Assembly: GCA_029260375.1 (NCBI GenBank)
Contig: JAJDDI010000026.1
Location: 1 to 62,510 of the forward strand
Source of the DNA: Phycisphaerales bacterium
Lineage (GTDB): Bacteria > Planctomycetota > Phycisphaerae > Phycisphaerales > UBA1924
DNA: 62,510 nucleotides
Direction: 5' to 3'
Shown here: piece by piece, positions 33,426-40,512 of the stretch
How positions within the stretch are numbered: the first letter of the stretch is position 1
Layout of the letters: the number at the start of each line of letters is the position of its first letter
Notes under the pieces: generated by a model
Seen by the model: only the letters and a program-made list of their open reading frames with translations
What the model was told of the DNA's origin: nothing
The model's database searches: none
Translations under genes and position numbers: made by a program

Positions 33426-33818
33426 GTGTCAGTTGTGGCCCGTAAACCGCTCAATCTGGCGTTCCGTCGCGTTGCCATCGTTGTTTGCGCCTGCTGGATG
33501 CTCGCGATCGTGTTGCTCTTAGTGATCGCGTTCATTGACTGGCGAGAGAACGGAGGGCATTTCGGCTATGCGGTCAAGGATGCGTTCTGGCCCGACTCTG
33601 CCCTGCTCTTTGTCGTGGGATTCACGACGATCTTCGGGGTCGTTGTCGGCGTCCAGTACGCGCTCAGCCGCGCACGCCGCGAGGCGGTTGCAGCTGGAAA
33701 CTGCCCAAAGTGTGGCCTTGCGATTCCTGACGAAGCAGAAACTTCCGGGGGCTGTCCGAAGTGCGGAGCCTCAACGGAGTTCTTGAGATACGTGCGTGAA
33801 CGCTACCGCGACTCATAG
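33426..33818 (+). CDS. Small membrane protein with C-terminal zinc ribbon
   Basis: A 130-residue protein of unknown function starting at GTG 33426. It has two TM helices, at about 16-37 (VAIVVCACWMLAIVLLLVIA) and 58-80 (ALLFVVGFTTIFGVVVGVQY). A cytosolic rubredoxin- or zinc-ribbon-like end carries two CPKCG knuckles (GNCPKCGLAIPDEAE and GGCPKCGAS). The base composition is less GC-biased than its neighbours, and it follows a dispersed repeat, both consistent with an accessory gene. The ribbon probably binds Zn. Confidence 0.75.
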   Translation: MSVVARKPLNLAFRRVAIVVCACWMLAIVLLLVIAFIDWRENGGHFGYAVKDAFWPDSALLFVVGFTTIFGVVVGVQYALSRARREAVAAGNCPKCGLAIPDEAETSGGCPKCGASTEFLRYVRERYRDS

Positions 33819-33856
33819 ATAACGCCCAGACCAAGGGGCCTGGGCGTGCATGGAAG

Positions 33857-33929
33857 TGGAGCGAAGGAGATTCGAACTCCTGACCTCATCATTGCGAACG
33901 ATGCGCTCTACCAACTGAGCTACCGCCCC
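33857..33929 (-). tRNA. tRNA-Ala, anticodon CGC
   Basis: The minus strand folds as a standard 73-nt cloverleaf. The acceptor stem GGGGCGG pairs with TCGCTCC and includes the G3-U70 wobble that identifies alanine tRNA. The D arm is GCTC-AGTTGGTA-GAGC. The anticodon loop TTCGCAA (stem CATCG/TGATG) gives anticodon CGC, reading GCG. The T arm is AGGAG-TTCGAAT-CTCCT. The discriminator is A; CCA is not encoded. Confidence 0.97.
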
Positions 33930-34044
33930 ATGCGGGGGCAAGTGTAGTCCGCCGCCCGCGCAGAGTCTCCCATCCGGGGGCCCGGCCCGCGCCTCGATTC
34001 CGCCCGCCGCCCCCCCAAGACTTCCCCGCCGCAGGAGGACGCCC

Positions 34045-34992
34045 ATGAGCCGCCAGAACGCCGCGAGATCGACGCCGAGGCTTGCCATGGCCCTGACGCT
34101 GCTGGGCGTGGTCGGCGTCATCATGGCCTCGTGCTCCCGCTCGCCCAGCCCGAGCGACGACGGGCGGGTCCGGGTGCTGGTGAGCATCCCGCCGCTGGCG
34201 GGGCTCGTCGAGGCGTTGCTCCCCGAGGGCGCCGAGGTCGAGACGCTCATTCCCCCCGGCTCGTCGGTGCACTCGTACCAGCTCCGCCCCGACGACCGGG
34301 CCCGCGTCGCCCGGGCCGACCTGGTGCTGATGGTGGGGCTGGGGCTGGAGGGGCGGGCCAGCTCGCTGCTCGAATCGGCCGGCGACCGCCTGATCCGCTT
34401 CGACCACGTCGCCGGGCTCGAAGGCGAGGACGATCACACCGGGCACGACCACGACCACGATCATGCGCACACCATCGACCCGCACCTCTGGCTCGACCCG
34501 GATCTGGTGCTCCGCCTGATCGATGCGCTAGAGATTCGCTTGGCGGCGATCAATGACGTGGACCGGGACTCGCTGGCAGCGCGAGCGGCCTTCCTTCGCG
34601 AGCGCACGCAGATGCTCGATTTCACTTACCGATCCACACTCGCGGATCGGCGCGGCCAGGCGATCGTCACCCACCACGACGCGTGGTCACGCCTGGCCGA
34701 CCGCTACGGGCTTCGCGTCGCGGCCGTCCTCCGCCCGGTCGCCTCGGGCGAGCCCACGCCCGGCGAGCTGGCCAAGGCCCGCGAGGCGATCCAGCGTGAG
34801 GGCGTGACGACCATCTTCGTCGAGCCCCAGTTCGACGCGGCCCTCGCCAGGCGCCTGGCGGCCAGCGCGGGGGTGAAGGTCGCCGTCCTCGACCCGATCG
34901 GCGGGGGCGACTGGTTCGCGATGATGCGCGCCAATCTGGACGCCCTCGTGGGCGGCATCCCAGCACACGAGCCGGCGCCCCAGGGGCCGTAG
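34045..34992 (+). CDS. znuA: Zinc ABC transporter substrate-binding lipoprotein
   Basis: A 315-residue protein of the ZnuA/TroA cluster. The N-terminus ends in a lipobox (VGVIMASC, Cys30), so it should be membrane-anchored. The fold shows VLVSIPPLAGLVEALLPEGA, SVHSYQLRPDDRARVARADL, a His/Asp-rich loop (HTGHDHDHDHAHTIDPHLWL) typical of zinc binders, and IVTHHDAWSRLADRYGLRVA. AGGAGGA precedes the ATG. It heads an operon with znuC (11 nt) and znuB. No Zur gene is seen nearby. Confidence 0.93.
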   Translation: MSRQNAARSTPRLAMALTLLGVVGVIMASCSRSPSPSDDGRVRVLVSIPPLAGLVEALLPEGAEVETLIPPGSSVHSYQLRPDDRARVARADLVLMVGLGLEGRASSLLESAGDRLIRFDHVAGLEGEDDHTGHDHDHDHAHTIDPHLWLDPDLVLRLIDALEIRLAAINDVDRDSLAARAAFLRERTQMLDFTYRSTLADRRGQAIVTHHDAWSRLADRYGLRVAAVLRPVASGEPTPGELAKAREAIQREGVTTIFVEPQFDAALARRLAASAGVKVAVLDPIGGGDWFAMMRANLDALVGGIPAHEPAPQGP

Positions 34993-35003
34993 ACTTGGCC
35001 TCG

Positions 35004-35885
35004 ATGCCCGTGGCCCCCAACACCGTCCAGCCCGCGATCGAGATGCAGCGCGTCTCGTTCACCTACCCCAGCGCCCCCATGGGCGGCGTCGCCCAGGGCC
35101 CGGCGATCGAGAACGTCAGCCTCAGCGTGGACCCGGGCGAGCGACTGGGGATCCTCGGGCCCAACGGCGGGGGCAAGTCCACCCTCCTCAAGCTCGTCGT
35201 GGGTCTGCTCGACGGCGCCTCGGGCCAGATCCGCGTGCTCGGGAGATCGCCGGCGGAGGCCAGCCGCCTGGGTCTCATCGGGTACGTCCCCCAACGCGTC
35301 CGCGCCGAGCTGGAGTTCCCGCTGAGCGTGCGCCAGGTCGTGGCGATGGGCGCCAGCTCAGGGCTGAGTCCCTGGAGGCGGATGCCCCGCGAACGCGCGG
35401 CGCAGGTTGATCGTGCGATCGAACTGGTCGGGGCCGAGTCGCTGCGCGATCGGGCGATCGGTCGTCTCTCGGGCGGGCAGCTCCAGCGGGTGATGATCGC
35501 CCGGGCGCTGGCGCGGGACCCGAAGATCCTGGTGCTCGACGAGCCGATGGTCGGGATCGATGTCGAGGGGCAGCGCCGCTTCGCGTCGCTGATCGAGCGG
35601 TTGTCCGAAGAGATGGGCCTGACGATCGTGATCGTGAGCCACGACCTGCGCACCGTCGCGACGGGGTGCGACCGGGTCGCGTGTCTGCACCGGAGCCTGC
35701 ACTACCACGCCGCGCCGGGCGGGCTGACGCCGGCGGTGCTCGCGGAGGTCTTCAGCCACGACATCGAGGGCGTGTTCGGCGAGGTGCACATCGAGGCGCA
35801 CCGGGCCGAGGACTGCCCGGACCCCGGGCGCCACCACCCGCACGCCTGCGACGGGCACGACCATGATCAGGGAGGGACGCCCTGA
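35004..35885 (+). CDS. znuC: Zinc ABC transporter ATP-binding protein with His/Cys-rich tail
   Basis: A 293-residue ATPase: Walker A GPNGGGKSTLLKL, signature LSGGQLQRVMIARAL, Walker B ILVLDEPMVGIDVEG and switch His in VIVSHDLRTVATGCDR. ATG 35004 is chosen; a TTG nine nt upstream is possible and neither has a strong ribosome binding site. The C-terminus after the ATPase core is unusual, HRAEDCPDPGRHHPHACDGH followed by DHDQGGTP, and may bind zinc in the cytosol. The stop overlaps the znuB start by one base. Confidence 0.92.
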   Translation: MPVAPNTVQPAIEMQRVSFTYPSAPMGGVAQGPAIENVSLSVDPGERLGILGPNGGGKSTLLKLVVGLLDGASGQIRVLGRSPAEASRLGLIGYVPQRVRAELEFPLSVRQVVAMGASSGLSPWRRMPRERAAQVDRAIELVGAESLRDRAIGRLSGGQLQRVMIARALARDPKILVLDEPMVGIDVEGQRRFASLIERLSEEMGLTIVIVSHDLRTVATGCDRVACLHRSLHYHAAPGGLTPAVLAEVFSHDIEGVFGEVHIEAHRAEDCPDPGRHHPHACDGHDHDQGGTP

Positions 35886-36775
35886 TGCGCACGATCGAGT
35901 ACCTCACCAGCCCAGAACTCGCGGGCCTCTACTGGCCCGGCGTGCTCACGGGCCTGATCGTCGGCGTCTTGGGTGGCCTGCTCAGCGTGCTCGTCGTGCT
36001 CAAGCGCCTGGCGTTCATCGGGCAGGGCGTGAGCCACGCCGCGTTCGGGGGCGTGGGGCTGGCGTACCTGCTGGGCGTGACGGGCGCGACGCAGGCGGGG
36101 GCGGGGGCGCTGCTGGCGATCGTGCTGGGGTTCTCCTTGGCCGCGGCGCTGGGCATCGCGTGGCTCAGCGGCAAGCGCGGTACGCGCACGGACACGGCGA
36201 TCGGCGTCGTGCTCGCGCTGTCGATGGCGCTGGGCTTCGTGCTGCTGCGCGAGGCGGGCAGGCGGGCCGCGGAAGCAGGGCGGGCCGCGCCCCCGGATCT
36301 CGAGTCCGTGCTGTTCGGGAGCGTCGTCAACGTAGGCTGGAGCGACGCGCTCATCGGGGGCGTGGCGCTGCTGATCGTCGGCGCTTTGATGTTCCTGCTC
36401 CGCCGACCGATGCTGTTCTGGGCGTTCGACGAGGAGGCCTGCGAGGCGTTCGGCACGCCCGGGCCGCGCATGAAGCTGGTCCTGCTGCTGCTGCTGGCGT
36501 TGGCGGTCGTGGTGACGGTCAAGCTCGCGGGCATCGTGCTGGCGACGGCGCTGTTCGTGCTGCCCGGGGCGATCGCGCTGCGGGTGAGCGATCGTCTTGC
36601 CAGCGTGATGGCGATGTCGGTGCTGGCGGGTGTGCTTGGAGTCGCGGGTGGGCTGGTGCTGAGCTTCGAGCTCAACCGTCAGGGCGGGCCCATGATCGTG
36701 CTGGTGCTGATCGCGCTGTACGCGCTGTCGGCCTGTGCTGGATTGATTCGCAGACAGTCCCCGGCGAGCGCCTGA
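35885..36775 (+). CDS. znuB: Zinc ABC transporter permease
   Basis: A 296-residue permease of the ABC-3 family with eight to nine hydrophobic helices. Near the N-terminus is GLIVGVLGGLLSVLVVLKRL, then AFIGQGVSHAAFGGVGLAYL, the conserved cytoplasmic coupling region, and GSVVNVGWSDALIGG. The start overlaps znuC (TGATG), so the transporter is probably made stoichiometrically. Confidence 0.94.
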   Translation: MRTIEYLTSPELAGLYWPGVLTGLIVGVLGGLLSVLVVLKRLAFIGQGVSHAAFGGVGLAYLLGVTGATQAGAGALLAIVLGFSLAAALGIAWLSGKRGTRTDTAIGVVLALSMALGFVLLREAGRRAAEAGRAAPPDLESVLFGSVVNVGWSDALIGGVALLIVGALMFLLRRPMLFWAFDEEACEAFGTPGPRMKLVLLLLLALAVVVTVKLAGIVLATALFVLPGAIALRVSDRLASVMAMSVLAGVLGVAGGLVLSFELNRQGGPMIVLVLIALYALSACAGLIRRQSPASA

Positions 36776-36803
36776 GCGTGCCGCCGGTTGATCGGAGACG
36801 ACG

Positions 36804-36989
36804 ATGAAAGCGGAGACGATGCTCGCGGAGTTCAACCGCCTGCGCAAGGATCTGGACGAGGACAAGTCGGACATCGAGTGGCTGACGCTGCACCACGCGT
36901 TCTGCTTTATTTCGTACAAGATGGGCGAGTTTCAGGCCTATCTGGACGAGCAGGCCGCCGCGGGGGAGTTCGAGGAGTTCGACGGCTAG
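36804..36989 (+). CDS. Small acidic hypothetical protein
   Basis: A 61-residue protein, MKAETMLAEFNRLRKDLDED then SDIEWLTLHHAFCFISYKMG and an acidic tail. It has a good ribosome binding site (GATCGGAGACGACG before the ATG) and a sensible charge pattern, so it is probably real. No family is recognised. It starts 29 nt after znuB and may be the last gene of that operon. Confidence 0.7.
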   Translation: MKAETMLAEFNRLRKDLDEDKSDIEWLTLHHAFCFISYKMGEFQAYLDEQAAAGEFEEFDG

Positions 36990-37240
36990 GGCGATTTGTC
37001 AGCTATCCACCGGGAACTTTGCTGTTGCGTGGGCGTATGGGTTGACGATACAAGTGGAATCGCGGATCGGGCGGGGCCTGACCCGGTGGGAACCACCGGC
37101 GATCGTCCGAGCCAGCCGCGACGACCGAGGGCGTTCTAGACAACCCTCGGGCGCTGAGCCCCGGGCGACGGCTTCGGGGGAATGGAGTCCGGCGGGCAGG
37201 GGGCACAACGCCCTTGCGACAGCCGGAACGGCGTTCTCTC
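36990..37240. other. Intergenic stretch with no confident gene
   Basis: Nothing coding is recognised. A weak -35-like TTGACG lies at 37042-37047 without a good -10. Short GC-rich inverted segments are present (for example GGTGGG and CCACC near 37085-37100). I compared it by eye with RNase P, SRP, 6S and tmRNA hallmarks and found none. Confidence 0.5.
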
Positions 37241-37255
37241 AAAGGAGGTGATCCA

Positions 37256-37294
37256 GTGCAACCGTGTGACTGTATGAGAGGGCTGCGCCAATAA
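37256..37294 (+). CDS. Candidate 12-residue leader peptide
   Basis: GTG CAA CCG and onward encode MQPCDCMRGLRQ, then TAA. The case for translation rests on the perfect 16-nt Shine-Dalgarno complement upstream with 7-nt spacing. It has no run of Ile, Thr or Ser codons, so amino-acid-specific stalling is not evident. Confidence 0.4.
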   Translation: MQPCDCMRGLRQ

Positions 37295-37366
37295 CAGGCA
37301 GCTCGACGGACTGCCGTTGAGTGCAGCCCACGCAGGACATCGCCTTCCAACAAGGCATTCCTACGG

Positions 37367-37399
37367 CCGCCTCCCGCGCAAGCGGGAAGGCGGTTTTTT
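37367..37399 (+). terminator. Intrinsic terminator just upstream of the dehydratase gene
   Basis: CCGCCTCCCGC (37367-37377) pairs with GCGGGAAGGCGG (37382-37393) with one bulged A, a GCAA tetraloop and then TTTTTT. It lies inside the leader, 19 nt from the next start codon, which suggests attenuation or the end of a small RNA. Confidence 0.88.
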
Positions 37400-37418
37400 C
37401 GTCGCGCTACAGTTGCCT

Positions 37419-38462
37419 ATGACCACGGCGACGCCCACGGACATCACCCCCGATCTCTCGCTCGCGGGGGCGGTCACGATCGACGACATCCGGGCGGCGA
37501 GCGCGCGTCTTGAGGGCGTCGCGAAGCGGACGCCCGTGTTGACAAGCCGCAGGCTCGACGAGCTGATCGGGGCGAGCGTCTTTCTCAAGTGTGAGAACCT
37601 GCAGCGGGTCGGGGCGTTCAAGTTCCGCGGGGCGTACAACGCGCTCTCGCTGCTCGATGACGAGGCCCGGCATACGGGGGTGATCGCGTACTCCAGCGGG
37701 AACCACGCCCAGGGCGTCGCGTGCGCCGCGGCGCAGCTCGGAGTTCCCGCGGTGATCGTCATGCCCGCCAACGCGCCGCGGGTGAAACGCCAGGCGACCG
37801 AGGGCTACCTTGAGCGGGCGCCGGCGGGCAGTGAGGTCGTCGAGTACGACCCGAAGACCCAGGTGCGCGAGGAGATCGGGGCGCAGATCGCTGACAAGCG
37901 CGGGCTGACGATCATCCCGCCGTACGACCACCCGGGCGTGATCGCGGGCCAGGGCACGGCGGCGCTGGAACTGCACGAGGAGATCCCGGATCTTGACGAG
38001 CTGCACGTCTGCTGCGGCGGCGGGGGCCTGCTCTCGGGCAGCGCAATCGCGACGAAGGCCACCCAACCGGGCTGCCGGGTGATCGGGGTCGAGCCCGAGG
38101 CGGGCGATGACGCGACCAAAAGCTTTCAGACCGGAGTCCTGCACGAGGTGAGCAACCCGGACACGATCGCCGACGGGGCCCGGACGCCCCGGCTCGGGCG
38201 GTACACGTTCCCGATGGTCCGCACGCACGTGGACGAGATGCTCAGCGTGAGCGACGCGGAGCTGGCCCGCTGGGCATTGTTCTGCATGGAACGCCTGCGG
38301 ATCGTGGTCGAGCCCACGGGCGTGTTGGGCCTGGCCGGGCTGGCCAGGCGGGCGGGGGGGGGACGCGCGGGGCGTCGCGTCGGGGTCATCCTGACTGGCG
38401 GGAACCTGGACCTGTCGATGATCCCGGCCCTGCGGACGCTGGCGGCGGGGTCGCCAACCTGA
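37419..38462 (+). CDS. Threonine/serine dehydratase, short PLP type
   Basis: A 347-residue fold-type II PLP enzyme. The Schiff-base Lys is in AFKFRGAYNAL; SSGNHAQGVACAAAQLG binds substrate; GGGGLLSG binds the phosphate; the C-terminal block is VGVILTGGNLDLS. It lacks the C-terminal ACT regulatory domain of biosynthetic IlvA, so it resembles catabolic threonine deaminase, serine racemase or 3-hydroxyaspartate ammonia-lyase. These cannot be separated by eye. ATG 37419 is preferred; the frame also runs upstream through the terminator. No clear ribosome binding site is present. Confidence 0.88.
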   Translation: MTTATPTDITPDLSLAGAVTIDDIRAASARLEGVAKRTPVLTSRRLDELIGASVFLKCENLQRVGAFKFRGAYNALSLLDDEARHTGVIAYSSGNHAQGVACAAAQLGVPAVIVMPANAPRVKRQATEGYLERAPAGSEVVEYDPKTQVREEIGAQIADKRGLTIIPPYDHPGVIAGQGTAALELHEEIPDLDELHVCCGGGGLLSGSAIATKATQPGCRVIGVEPEAGDDATKSFQTGVLHEVSNPDTIADGARTPRLGRYTFPMVRTHVDEMLSVSDAELARWALFCMERLRIVVEPTGVLGLAGLARRAGGGRAGRRVGVILTGGNLDLSMIPALRTLAAGSPT

Positions 38463-38551
38463 TCGAATGCGGGCGGGCTTGCCGGGCGGGAACGAACCGG
38501 CGGCGCCATGCGTAGAACCCTCAACGCGGAGCATCCGCGCAGGAGACGACG

Positions 38552-40435
38552 ATGAGAACGACGACACTCGCCCTGATCGCTGGCCTTGCCCTCGCCTCGA
38601 CCGCGCTGGCGCAGCGTGGGCGGGCAAGCAAGCCCTCGTCCATGAGCGAGCGCGTGCGAGAGCTGGTCCAGGGGCATCTGGAGGCGCTCGAGAAGTCGGG
38701 CGACTTCAGCGCGGCGCAGCGGGCTCTCAACGAGCTGCTGGACCGGACGATCCGCTACTCGTCGGACAAGGAGCTGGACGCGATCGTGCAGGCGTACGCG
38801 CCGCTGCTGCTGGTCGCGCAGCTGGCGCAGGCGGACCGGGCGACCCAGGGCGAGCTGTTCCCGGTCCTGCGAGAGAACGAGGAGCTGGCGTGGACGCTGG
38901 CGCTGGGCGTGGACCCCGAGCACGACAACATCGCCGGCGCGTACAAGACGCTGGCGGCGCTGGTCGAGGCGCACGGGGCGAAGAAGGTGGCGGTGTTCGA
39001 CAACCTGGCCGCGGCGATCTGCGTCGTCCACGACGCGCCCTACGAGATCCAGATCGACGAGAACACCGCGACCTCGATGGACCCGGCGGACATCTTCGCG
39101 TACTTCACGGATCACATCCGCGACATGGCCAACGATCTGACGGGCATGCCCACGGAGCTGCTGGTGTACGTGGTGGACACCACGGAAACTCGCGAGCAGA
39201 TGGAGTGGGCCCTGTCGCAGTACAAGCGGGACGTGAACCTCGCCAACCGGTTCTTCGAGATCGACTACGACGAGGACTACTACGACGACCCCGTGAAGAA
39301 CCCCAAGAAGCTCACCGCCTCGGGCGAGTTCTCGCTCCAGGCGATCAAGAAGTACGGCGGCGTCGCGTCGGACCAGGTCTACTTCGCGATGAGTGTGGGC
39401 AAGGCCAAGGGCATCCCCACGGCGTACGTCAGCGCCCGCGGCTCGCGGTTTCAGCACGTCTGGCTGGCGTACCTGGAGTCGCGCGGGCGGATCGCCAAGT
39501 GGAACTTCGACTCCGGGCGGTACGACTCGTACGAGGGCATCAGCGGCGAGTTCATGGACCCGCAGACCCGCCAGGTCCGTCCCGACGCGGAGCTGGCCCT
39601 GCTGGGCGAGTTCGCGTCAATCGAGGAGGCGCAACGCCGATCGAGCGAGAGCATCTGCGCCGCGGCCCAGCGGCTCGGGCTCCAGCGCCTGGCCCGTGGG
39701 TACACCCCGCCCGATTCGCCGCCCGACGGCGTGACCAAGCCCGGCGCCTACAAGCCCCGCACGCACGAGCTGGGGGATCAGCTGTCGCTGCTCGAGGAGG
39801 GGCTCCGCCTGAACCCGGGGTACGTCGATGGCTGGGGCGTGCTGATCGAGCTGGCGACGCGTCAGGAGCTCGACGTCAAGCAGATGGACGAGTGGGCACG
39901 GGTGCTCGACCGCATGTGCGGCAAGGACTATCCCGCGTTTGTCGTCGGGGTGCTCTCGCCCATGTTCCGAACCGTGCCCGACGCGGGCGAGCAGTCACGC
40001 CTGTGGGGCTGGCTGTACGACCGCCTGCGCCGCAGCCCGGACCTGGCGGCGCGGGTGCTGATGAATCAGGGCGATCTGATGCGTCAGACGGGCGACCTGG
40101 GCGCCGCGTGGGGCGCGTACATGGAGGTCGTGAACCGGTTCGCGAACGAGGGAACGTCGATCGTCGATGCGCTCCAGTCCGCCGAGCGGATGGTCCGCGA
40201 CGAGAAGGGCGCCAGCCAGGACACGATCAAGCGGGACATCATCCCGATGTACGAGCGGGCGTGGCGAGCCATCGACCGCCCGAAGCAGATGGACGGCAGC
40301 TTTCGCACCTACAGCAACTGGTACCGGGTTGGGAACCGGTTGCTGGAGTTGTGGGAGGAGATCGGCGAGGTCTCCCGGGCCAAGGGCATCCGGTCGTCAC
40401 TCAACAGCAGCAAGGACAACCCGTTCGACGACTGA
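38552..40435 (+). CDS. Secreted protein with degenerate transglutaminase-like region
   Basis: A 627-residue exported protein with signal peptide MRTTTLALIAGLALASTALA. An alpha-helical N-terminal part is followed at about 255-310 by KKYGGVASDQVYFAMSVGKA then KGIPTAYVSAR and FQHVWLAYLE. This reads like a transglutaminase core in which the His (HVWLAYLE) is kept but the catalytic Cys position holds Ala/Ser. The rest is TPR-like. Ribosome binding site AGGAGACGACG. It is monocistronic and ends at a terminator. A binding rather than enzymatic role is inferred. Confidence 0.65.
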   Translation: MRTTTLALIAGLALASTALAQRGRASKPSSMSERVRELVQGHLEALEKSGDFSAAQRALNELLDRTIRYSSDKELDAIVQAYAPLLLVAQLAQADRATQGELFPVLRENEELAWTLALGVDPEHDNIAGAYKTLAALVEAHGAKKVAVFDNLAAAICVVHDAPYEIQIDENTATSMDPADIFAYFTDHIRDMANDLTGMPTELLVYVVDTTETREQMEWALSQYKRDVNLANRFFEIDYDEDYYDDPVKNPKKLTASGEFSLQAIKKYGGVASDQVYFAMSVGKAKGIPTAYVSARGSRFQHVWLAYLESRGRIAKWNFDSGRYDSYEGISGEFMDPQTRQVRPDAELALLGEFASIEEAQRRSSESICAAAQRLGLQRLARGYTPPDSPPDGVTKPGAYKPRTHELGDQLSLLEEGLRLNPGYVDGWGVLIELATRQELDVKQMDEWARVLDRMCGKDYPAFVVGVLSPMFRTVPDAGEQSRLWGWLYDRLRRSPDLAARVLMNQGDLMRQTGDLGAAWGAYMEVVNRFANEGTSIVDALQSAERMVRDEKGASQDTIKRDIIPMYERAWRAIDRPKQMDGSFRTYSNWYRVGNRLLELWEEIGEVSRAKGIRSSLNSSKDNPFDD

Positions 40436-40459
40436 CCTGAGTCGGTCCGCGCAGAGAAA

Positions 40460-40492
40460 GGGCCCGGGCGATCGATGCCCGGGCCCTGCTTG
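40460..40492. terminator. Terminator between convergent genes
   Basis: GGGCCCGGGC (40460-40469) and GCCCGGGCCC (40477-40486) form a perfect 10-bp stem with a 7-nt loop, followed by TGCTTGTTGT on the plus strand and CTTTCTC on the minus strand. It probably serves both the secreted protein gene and the pyrophosphatase gene. Confidence 0.85.
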
Positions 40493-40512
40493 TTGTCAGA
40501 CTGAACCGCCGA

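Larger units (their letters stand above)
37241..37418 (+). promoter_or_regulatory. Leader with perfect anti-Shine-Dalgarno complement and terminator (putative attenuator)
   Basis: AAAGGAGGTGATCCAG (37241-37256) is the exact reverse complement of the usual 3' end of bacterial 16S rRNA (CTGGATCACCTCCTTT). It is followed 7 nt after the GGAGG core by a GTG that opens a 12-codon frame. About 70 nt further is an intrinsic terminator, ending 19 nt before the dehydratase ATG. This arrangement fits translation-coupled attenuation, but a separate small RNA is also possible. Confidence 0.55.

Noticed and set aside
37225..37275. A 16S rRNA 3'-end fragment on the minus strand
   Set aside because: Only the terminal 16 nt match; the preceding helix-45 sequence does not, so an rRNA remnant is unlikely and a Shine-Dalgarno role is simpler.
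37000..37400. RNase P RNA, SRP RNA, 6S RNA or tmRNA upstream of the dehydratase gene
   Set aside because: The terminator and GC-rich stems invited this, but none of the conserved core sequences of these RNAs is present by eye.
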